A stretch of 40,555 bases of DNA, taken from the NCBI GenBank assembly GCA_905221605.1, contig CAJNDS010000534.1, positions 77,501 through 118,055 on the forward strand, written 5' to 3'. The notes under the pieces are model-generated. The model was not told the DNA's origin, ran no database searches, and worked only from the letters and a program-made list of their open reading frames with translations. A program made the position numbers and the translations under genes. This DNA comes from Symbiodinium natans (Eukaryota; Sar; Dinophyceae; Suessiales; Symbiodiniaceae). Of this stretch, positions 32,283 through 40,555 are shown piece by piece; positions within the stretch are counted from its first letter, which is position 1; each line of letters starts with the position of its first letter.

Positions 32283-35200
32283 GTACTGGATCAATTCCAG
32301 CCACAACTCGTACTTGCAGGCTACTTGGACTTGCAATGCTCCGCAAGGCTATTTGCGTTTGCGGTCGATTCCGATGCAAATGCAAAGCAACGAGTGAAGT
32401 CAGCACCAACGTAAAGCGCTCTTGTCATGGTTCTTCTGCAGTCGAACATGCAGGGCAATCAGCTCACGAGCACATCATCTACAAACGCAATTTCGAGCCT
32501 GCTGCACAATGGCTGTCGTGTCGTGGAGCTCGACGTATCTCGCTGGGGCAATAGTCTGACTGTCTCCCGTGTGTCTCCTTCTTCCCGCATTTTAAACTTT
32601 TCCTTATTGTAGCAGACTCCAGCAAAAAGTGAACGGAGGTATACGATGGAGCAAAATACGGCATGCAAGGCCTCTGCTGTTCTTAAGGGTATCAACTCGT
32701 ATGCACAAGCTCGCACTGCCCTTAAGCTGCATCAGGCCCATGTGTGCTGCACGGCGGCACCGCCACAACTGCTGTGTTGTTCGAAGCCTGCCTGGAGGTC
32801 GGGCGCAACACGCAAGGCGGCGCATTGCTCAATCGTTACAATCGTTGTCATTCTGAAAGGCGATTCGGGACGCGGCTTTCGAGACTTCCCACTGCCCAGT
32901 CATCATCACCTTGGAGAACTACTTGTCCCCGGAGGGTCAAAGGCAGCGAGTTTGAAGCCGCTCTGACCGAGCCTGCCCGAGCTTCACGCCCAAGCTTCCA
33001 GAAATTCTGCACATGATCGGCTCAACTGGATGGGATACATTGAAATCATGCTGAGAGACACACACACACACCAATCGCTCGCGTTCCATAGGTCAATGTT
33101 TTACACAGGTCCCGATTTGCGCACCACAAGTTATTTGGAGAAATTCACTTCTATGTGCCTGTATACTACTAGCCCTTCCGAATCCCGCCTAACCTAAAGA
33201 CATGGAAGGACATGGACATCCCTAAGGTCCTAGCCTGTGGCCCCGAAGCACCGCAGAATCCAAACCATACTTGCATCAGCCAGCAGCAGCGCGGCATGGA
33301 GCCGCCGCAACGGCACCACATACTCCAAAGCGGCCATAAATGAGAGATGAACGAGCAGCAGACCGAAATAAATGTAACCAAGGAGAAGTGCGCTTAAAAA
33401 ATAGCAAGTGCAAGACGATTGATGCATAAAGGCTGTTCCGACACAAACGCAATACCTGTCATGTCAAGATGTCGAGCGAGGTGGAAATTCTGGGCTCAAA
33501 ATTCACCGACGCTAATGATTTCTTTTGCATAAGCCAAGCCACTTTTACCCTTCCAACCGCTCAACAGCTCTGCTTGTCTCCACAAACGGCATGGGATGGC
33601 TGGGGCTTGAATGGGCTTGAACAGCTTGAGCCATGTCTGCCCACTTTCCAGCCTTTGGGAACGTTCGGAGGAACTGCACTAGCTGTAGGAGACTCAGACA
33701 GGTCATGCCCAAAACAAGCGTAGCATCACGGTTCGATCTCGGCAAGGACAGTGAGGAGCCTGTGCACCTATGTGCTCGAAACCTGCGTTCTGTTTTTTGT
33801 TGGACATATCTTAATTTTGGATTCTCTTCGTTTTGCATCGACAATTGTCGATGGAAGGCTTCTTTGCAACAAGAGGCTGTCTAGCGCAGCAGTTCGCAGC
33901 GCTCGCAACCTTGTTATGTTCAGGTTGACTAAGGTTATTGCAAGATTAGATATTGTAGCTATCTTCACTGATCATACAACATCAAGCTCACACGACTTCC
34001 CTCCCCTGAGGGACTGTGCGGGTCTTCTTCAGCGAGTGCTTGGAGATGCGCTCTACGTGCACCTGTAATTCCTTGAGTCATGCTTGTGCTTGCATCAACT
34101 TGCTCGGTTCTGCTGTGGCATGTACAGGATATGTACAGGTACCTTCAGAGATGGAAGACTGGCCATCTCCAGGAGAGCTTCACGACCGCTTCCTGCTTCG
34201 AGACAAGTCCTTTGGCTGCCTTGGCCGATCCGATGGCACGACTGCCATGTCGCAAATGTCGAGTCGAACAGACTGGGGAATCATCTAAACTTCTTCGTCG
34301 GCAAAGAGTGCTTGGCCATTCTGGCGCTGTCGTAATCAATGTGAGACTCCAGCAGGCCTGGGCACATAAGGTCTTGGCGACTGGAGGAGACTTCTGCCAC
34401 TTGCCTGATTCACCATACAGTTGTCGAGTTGAAGTGCTGCCCCCCCGTGATTTCCTGAAGCACCTTGCAGATCCTTGCAGTGCCCCATCCGTTTCCATCC
34501 GGTTCCATCCGTTTGCGTGCTTTAACATGCTGAGTCTCCGGAGCAGATACCGGGGCGACAACCAGTGAGGGTTGCTGAGCTTCACCAGCACCTCCTCCGC
34601 ACTTGGGTTGAGAGGTGCTATGAATTGCTATGCGATGCTAAGAGCTCATCATGACGTGGCGCAGTAGTGCGTATTGTAGAAACTGAGGCTTATCTCCATT
34701 GGCAATGCTACTTGGATCATGGGATCACCACGGTTTGAGGACAAAGGCTTAGTACAGCTTGATAACTTGAAACGGGGTCAGATGATAAGACCAAGGTGAA
34801 GTTCCACAGCTTTAAGTTGAGCGCGGAGTGGGCCCGGACAAGCTCTTCCTTCTCGGAGATCAAACTTTCGCAGATTCTCTCGATGCTGGGTAGAGACCAT
34901 GGACACGCCCATGGTCATGCTTTGCTATTGGAAGTTCTGCCAGCCATCTACAGCATGTGCTCAGTGTCAGTTCCGATCCTTCCAAGGAAGTTTGGTGTTC
35001 AAGTTCCTGTGCTACATTTCAGCATCTGTATGAGGGCGAGGGTTTGGATAACATGCTCTTCCTGGCGCTGCTTTACTGCTGCTTTCTTCCATTAAGGCCA
35101 TGCGAAGGTATACCTCTCGGCATATTGCGCGGATATATCCTGCGGGTTATCGCGTTGACTCCTCCAACTATGACCCCCAGGACGAACTCATGTGTCCACA

Positions 35201-37837
35201 GGTGTCCATATGCGTCCAAATATGTGTCCATATGTGTGTCCATATGGGTGTCAATATGGGTGTCCATATGTGTGTTCATATGTGTCATGCGCGTGTCTTT
35301 CCGGGTCTGTTCGAATGACCATGGCTTCAGCAGCAGGATGCATGGGAAGCTGGATGCCAGCTTGTGGCATTGAATGGCCAGAAGAGTAGCGTGGCCCATT
35401 GGTAATGGTTCAAGTATTTGCTAGCTGATTGCTGAAGCGTGCTCGCTCTCATGGGCAGTCTGCACTGTGACTGATTCTACGCTGACGCGCACCTCCCTCG
35501 ACTCAACTGCAGGGCACGTTCAGACTGGAAACCCTACTCAAATGCTGCCGCAAACCAGAACTTTGAAATCTTTCAACGCCAAAACAGCCCTTAGCAGGTT
35601 CTTAGGAAGTCTCCGAGAACACCCACAAGGCCCCCGAAATACTCTAAGGGGTTCTGTCTATGGGCTGCGGGTCCTGAAGGATGGGGTTCCGAAGGGTGGC
35701 AGAAGAGACGCGGAAGAACGAGGAAAATGCCGGAAAAGATGCGGAGGCAGGACCACGCAAGCTGGCACAACTGCACGACCCCGTCCCAGATGTGCACCAA
35801 AGGATTTCCGCCCGAGCGTGGGAAGCTGGTAGGGATGAGGGTGGGCTTGGCCTTTTAAGAGGCGCTAAAGGCATGGAGGCCACACGATGACATGTTTACT
35901 CAAAGTGTTCATGTCAGGTCATGTCGTTCTTGTGAGGTGGCTTCTTCAATCCACTTTCATGTCGCTCTCATGAGGCGTCTTCTTCCATCCACATGCAGCC
36001 TGGCTCAACGCGGGCAAATTCCGAGGTGGGCAGTCTTCGCATGCCTGTATGCATGTGTCTGTTTTGCAGCTCAACACATTATGGGAACATGTAAAGAGCA
36101 GCTCCCAACACATAGAGATATGATAATTTCAACGCTACGCGACCTGCCTCGGCCTGGCCCAGCGCAGCGCCCGGCGCATGTTCGCGGGATCCGCAGCTGC
36201 ACAGGGTCACATAGGTGTCCAGGGCAGTGCACGTAGCTTGCCTCGGGCTCGGCGAGCATGGCGCGGCTGTGCTTCCACGTGCGCTCCGTCCCTTGTCCCT
36301 TGGCAGTGGCAGCGTGTCGCTCCAGGAAAACCCTCCGCCTTTGAGCGAGGGGGGGGGGGGTGGGCGGGGGGTCCGGGGGGGGGTAGGGGGTCGGGGAGTC
36401 GGTGGAACAAAGGGGAAAAGGGGGGGGGGGGGGGGCCATGGTCCTGGTGAACCGTCCGACCCCCCATTTAAGGCATGGGGGGAGGATTTGGAGGGGGGTG
36501 CCTGTTCTCACAACCTATACACCTTCGGCCCGACGCCTCGGCGGATTAGGTGTAGTTCCGGTTCAATGTTTCATGCAGCTCCATTTCTTGGCTCCCCCCA
36601 TTCGCAGGGAATGGAGGATGTGGATACATTCCAAAGCCGCCTCACCTACTTGGGCGGTCCGGGAGGCCAGAACCGCACAGGCGCGCTGAAGGGGAGACAA
36701 TGAAAGAATATGGACCAGTGGCAAAATGTTGCAAAGAATATGGACAGGAATACGGAAGAATATGGAAGGGCCGATGAAGGGGGTCTCACGACATCTCACA
36801 ACCGTGCCTGTAAGTCGTGTTCACTGTCCTTCGCGTGTATGTTGAGTTCAGCCGCTCACAGTCGTGCATGTGTTGAGTCTTCATCTGAGTTTCATGTTCA
36901 GGAAAGTTGTTCATAGTTGTTCAGGAGCTGTTCAGGCATGTCAGACATGGTGCACACTGGCCTGGCTCAAGGTTGGCTGTCACCGTGCTTGGCGGAGATG
37001 GCTGGGAGGCCATGTTGGCACCGAGAATGTTAAAGGAACAATCGTATGCCACGAGAGGCATTTCGGGACTTCGACCTCATTGGGCCTCCAGACTCTTATG
37101 TCTGCAGGGCGCTTGGTGGCTACCTTGAAGTTGTCAACTTGAGAGCCATTCTTTAGCCATTGTCAAAGATTGACAGTCAGTTGATCAACTACTCTGAGAG
37201 GTGTCGAGATTGCGGGCACGGCCGCTGACCGCTTCTTGGCTTAAGGGCTTCCGAGCAAACGAACCCTCCCTTGAAGTCGCTACTCTTGTATCCGTTTGTA
37301 TCCCGAAGGGAAGATCGAGACAACCTCGGTGTACACGGCAAGAGCTCGAACCGGCAGCAAGGCGCCTTGCAGAGATGCCTTCAGTGATTCAACAGAAGGA
37401 CAAAAACTGATAAACTGTTCATTCATTTCGAAGCCGGGCTGTTGCAAGGCTCAGCCCATCTGGAAGCAGCGCTTCGAGTTTGCAGCTGGGTAAAAGTAGC
37501 TGCTGCTGCCCAATTGCTGCATCACACCATCACACCAATGCCTTTGGGCCTTTGGGCCCTGGCCGCGCGCTGTTGCTCTCCTCGTCCGACTCGCAAGGAC
37601 ATCACGGATGCATCGCTTGCTGTCATGATGCTTATGGCCTGGGATCAAGACGTTGACTTCGACGACCTCCTCGGCTAGAGACCTAGAATTCCTAGAATGG
37701 CCTGGAGTATGCAACATAATTCAGAGTGCAATACAGATCTCAGATGATCTCAGCATATCTCAGCATCCCGTCTCACAGGCCAGTACGCATTCCCGCTTAC
37801 AGAGCTCAGACCTGGATGGCGCCGATGCTTGGACAAA
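32283..37837 (+). CDS. Phosphoinositide-specific phospholipase C (X, Y and C2 domains), 5' and 3' ends unresolved
   Basis: It cleaves PIP2 to IP3 and diacylglycerol. X domain: 32283-32319 (YWINSSHNSYLQ), 32454-32534 (GNQLTSTSSTNAI, CRVVELD), 32639-32660 (VYDGAKY), 32736-32797 (PCVLHGGTATT), 32860-32945 (VIITLENYLSPEGQRQ), 34011-34056 (LLQRVLGDALY) and 34139 on (WPSPGELHDRFLLRDK). Both catalytic His, the ELD calcium ligands and the LEN Glu are present. Y domain: 34796-34889 (KFHSFKL, SSFSEIKL), 35108-35180 (RIYPAGYRVDSSNYDPQ) and 35337-35381 (AWEAGCQLVALNG). A possible later Y exon at 35513 (GTFRLE, RKPEL) is weak. C2: 36972 on (LAVTVLGG), 37277-37343 (RLYPEGKIETTSVYTAR), 37449-37481 (AQPIWKQRFEF), 37598-37673 (WDQDVDFDDLLG) and 37779-37837 (FPLTELRPGWRRC). 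All joins given are in frame. The N-terminal EF-hand exons and the stop exon are not identified. Confidence 0.92.
32946..34010 (+). other. PLC intron, GC-AG, 1065 bases
   Basis: It joins GQRQ to DCAGLLQRVLG in frame with GCGAGT as donor. It holds a short (CA)n run at 33058-33072 and open frames (33469-33723 plus, 33545-33844 minus) without family signatures. Confidence 0.7.
34206..34795 (+). other. PLC X-Y linker region
   Basis: About 590 bases lie between the last X exon (ending near 34204) and the first Y exon (34796). A 162-codon plus-strand open frame (34080-34568) overlaps it in a different frame from the X exon. In PLC the X-Y linker is variable, so linker exons could be present but cannot be recognised by homology. 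Confidence 0.4.
35201..35290. repeat. 12-bp tandem repeat GTGTCCATATGG-like, six to seven copies
   Basis: Degenerate copies (GTGTCCATATGC, GTGTCCATATGT, GTGTCAATATGG, GTGTTCATATGT) fill most of the PLC intron 35181-35336. Each unit holds CATATG, a palindrome. Confidence 0.9.
35514..36971. other. PLC Y-C2 interval, mostly unresolved
   Basis: Apart from the weak Y-exon candidate at its start, no block here reads as phospholipase. Plus-strand frames at 35467-35832 and 36215-36703 look like chance in GC-rich DNA. It contains the G-rich tract at 36349-36441 and short AATATGGA duplications at 36707-36768. Confidence 0.4.
36349..36441. repeat. G-rich tract with G runs of 9 to 18
   Basis: Several long G homopolymers separated by single T, C or A, dense enough to form several G-quadruplexes. 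Long frames of Gly/Trp or Pro/His here are artefacts. Confidence 0.95.
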
Positions 37838-40555
37838 GTTTAGCCACACATGGGCGTCACATGGTGTCGTGTGTGGTCAGGGTTTTTGAGATGCACTGCA
37901 GAGGTGTGCCGCTTCTCAGCAGTAGTGGCGAAGTGCAAGATGGAAACCCTGCTCTAATTTGTCGCTTCGAATTTATTTAATGCTTGTGTTCTCTTCTGTG
38001 GTGGACAGCATTGCGTTGACCACGACATCCTAAAGGCAAGGCTCAAGTCCAGCGTTCCAAAATCTTACGATTCGGTTTTGGTTGCAACGGTTGCACGCTG
38101 CAGTTGACAACCCAAGTGCTCGGGCATGGCCCAATGATGCCCAATGATGCCCAATATCAAAGCGGCGACGACGGCCACGAGCTGCTTTGTGCTTCCCCTG
38201 TAATGGCAGGGCTGGCAGGGCCCAGGGCTTTTCCTGCATGGCAGATGCCAGAAAACTGTGCCTGCTTTGTGTGCTGGCTTGCGACGTTCGCAGCCCTCTA
38301 GAATCTCTCTAGAATGCCTAATGTACACAGGTGTGCTGCAAAATGCAGCACACCTGACAGCATAGCATCCTGCCCATCAGCAGAGCCGAGGGAGATGCTC
38401 CAGCTCTCAGATTGCTCGACCTAAACATCGCAACACGTTGAAAAATGCAGCAGATGCGTGCCAGGCAGACACAGTAGTTTCGGAGGACTTGTCGTCAAGA
38501 TGTAGAATCACTCCACTCGATGCGGAGACTCAACAGCTCATTCAGCTTGCCAAGCAGCTTTAACTTCAGATGTTAGATGTCCAAAGCTCATGTCCAGTTG
38601 CGGAAAGGTACGACCGACGCACGACCCAAGGCACTTAAACAGTCTGGTTGACACTGTATTCGGGAATTGGTATCTGCGTCAAAAGCAGGTGCACCGGCAT
38701 CGAACTGGTATTGGTTGTCGATGTCGTGTTGGTAACGGTGATGTTTCAACCATTTGATGAACTTGTCTTCTGTCGCTTCCAGTTATTTGGTCAAGCATTC
38801 TGGAGCACGCGCATGGCTCTACTTTCCAGTTTGGTGTGGGCCGTAACTTGCCTTTCACTGTGGTTCCACATCCTAGACCGGTCTGTTCGCCCGCTGCCGA
38901 GTTTCCGTCCGTTCAATCCGTTACAGTCCTCTTTCTCTCTTTAGTGACTTTCATGCGAATCACTGTCCACGGCATTCCAACTGTCCTCTGGGTCCATTCT
39001 CTGTTCTCTGTCGCGCTTACTCTGAGCCGGTGTGTGCCCAGATCCTGCCGATCTGGTCCGGCAGTCTGCACTCCATCAACATCAATCACTCCGTGCTTCG
39101 CGCTGCAGTCTGTGCCCGCTTGCCTCTAACTGATGCTTCCGCAAGGCTTCCACCTCTGCAGACTTTGTACGCCGGCGAGAGAAGTGCGCGTCTCTGCCTG
39201 CACGTCTTTGCGGAGTTCTGTTTTTCTGGCCCTTTGCAACAATCCTGCAAAATTCTCTCTCGTGGTGCGCACTTAAGGATTCCACAACCCAAGCGTTTTC
39301 TAAGCCAAACCCCCTGAGGGCCCCAATCTGTGAACCGTCGTGTCCCTAAACTCCTAAAACCCTAATCAATAGGTGATCCCCTCTGCTTACACACTTGGGC
39401 GGGTGTGCCACCAAGCATTCTCTGAACTCATGCTCTACGCCTCTCAGCAACAAAGTCTGTGTGTCAATTTACCGGCGCCCCCCCACCCCCCTGCTCCAAA
39501 TCCCAGTTGAAACAAGAGCCAGGCTACAGGAGTCAAGCAGCACAGGCTATTTCTGTTGGTCGGCATTCCCTGCAGGTTTTTGTGGGCCGTCACAGGAATC
39601 CCAGCAGACCTATCCAACATGAGGGGGTGGGGGGGAACTCCTCGTGTGCCTTTTGTTGCGCACCTCTTCCTGGTCCGCGCTCCACGAGCCTATGTTTGGC
39701 GATTAGGGTACATGTTACTGCACACCCGGGGCGCATGCTGCAACCATGCTCTGGGTCTGCCTCCAGGCATCTCCATGCCAAAGCGATCCAAATCGTTGTC
39801 ATTATCGTTCCTTGTTGTCCCTGTGAAGCTGGCAAGTCTTGTCATCTTCTAAAAACGCCCTGGCACATTTCTGTGTGGCTGGTGGGGAGCGATGGTGAGT
39901 TGCTTACGAAATTGTTTGTTTCACACTTTCAAGGTTAAAAGGTGACCGGAAGCGCGTGAAGCACACCGCTTCGCAAAAATGTGTCGAAGGATAAGGTTGC
40001 AGTGTGGTTAGCTGACCACAGCAGCAGCCACGGTGTTGCATGGTGTTGCACAGTGTCATGTTTGAAACTCAACTTTTCATCCCCGAATAGCTCTGCTTGC
40101 CCACACGTAGCACCCGCAGCTCCTGGCTTACCGTATTGTTTAGAGGTTTAAAGGCATGAAACTCAGCAATGTAGGATCTGGGGCACCCCTTGTACACAAG
40201 CGTGAGTCTGACAGTTGTAGAATGTTGTAGATTTGGGCATGCAACTCATACATGAGTCAATGCGCATATCCGGCATGTTTGGCTGGAACAATCTTTCCCG
40301 TTTGGCCACCCAGAAGCGCTTTCGTCACTTTAGATCACTTTAGTAACCTTAGTCGCTCAAGTTTGGAGTAGCTCGGCGCAGTCACGATGCTAGCGCAGAG
40401 CATCACAGAGCTGTGCCTGTGCAATCGTGGCAAAGATCTGGCCAGGTGGCAACGTCCAGGTTCTTGGGAGATGCCGCAGCCCGCGAATGGCAGAAACACG
40501 AGCCAAGGCAGCTCTAGGCTGTAGACCGCGGCGTGATCTCACGACTGCATATCGC
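37838..40555. other. Right end without a recognisable gene
   Basis: The PLC stop exon should lie near the left edge, but I cannot identify it. A block after GCAG near 38690 (CTGIELVLVVDVVLVTVMFQ) is hydrophobic and may be an exon or chance. Frames at 39395-39938 show no family signature. Short duplications occur at 38129-38158 (GCCCAATGAT, three copies) and 40035-40053 (TGGTGTTGCA). Confidence 0.4.
38328..38356. repeat. Perfect hairpin, 13-bp stem and 3-base loop
   Basis: CAGGTGTGCTGCA is followed by AAA and then TGCAGCACACCTG, an exact reverse complement. It lies about 490 bases downstream of the last recognised PLC exon. It could be a terminator-like or 3'-end RNA structure, a small-RNA precursor arm, or a remnant inverted repeat. 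No coding frame crosses it convincingly. Confidence 0.9.

Noticed and set aside
33721-33760. tRNA-like GGTTCGATCTC word
   Set aside because: No cloverleaf can be drawn around it, and there is no matching acceptor stem or anticodon arm.
1-40555. CRISPR arrays, rRNA, bacterial operons or riboswitches
   Set aside because: None seen. The window is intron-dense eukaryotic DNA and its tandem repeats lack spacer structure.

Overview
This window looks like dinoflagellate nuclear DNA, most likely a Symbiodiniaceae-like alga. The call rests on splicing. I rebuilt four conserved protein genes by hand and fixed 51 introns in frame: 26 start with GC, 20 with GT and 5 with GA. Almost all end AG followed by an exonic G. 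Exons are tiny (22-140 bases), introns are many, and every recognised gene lies on the plus strand, as in dinoflagellate unidirectional gene arrays. There are no bacterial-style long ORFs, and most long open frames here are chance.

Layout: (1) 1-907, the 3' end of an unrecognised gene. (2) 2575-4717, a single-domain voltage-gated cation channel (S2 to S6, S1 exon not found) with two C-terminal EF-hands. (3) 5807-14268, a YchF/OLA1-type P-loop ATPase of bacterial/plastid style in more than 20 exons, with a hydrophobic N-terminus that may be a targeting presequence. (4) 14816-19660, an AMMECR1-domain protein. Its largest intron (16465-18708) holds a 386-bp MITE-like element with 19-bp terminal inverted repeats that begin TTAA. 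(5) 20559 to about 23000, proteasome subunit beta-7 (PSMB4 type). (6) 25031-30723, several exon-like blocks I cannot name, in at least two or three genes. (7) 32283-37837, a phosphoinositide-specific phospholipase C with X, Y and C2 domains and its catalytic residues present. (8) 37838-40555, no recognisable gene, but a perfect hairpin at 38328-38356.

The genes share no pathway. Calcium signalling links two of them (EF-hand channel, PI-PLC); the others are housekeeping genes. The most notable signals are structural: GC and GA intron starts, short direct repeats at both intron ends, the TTAA-ended MITE inside an intron, a 28-bp perfect palindrome, a 13-bp-stem hairpin, and many 7-12 bp tandem duplications in the non-coding DNA.
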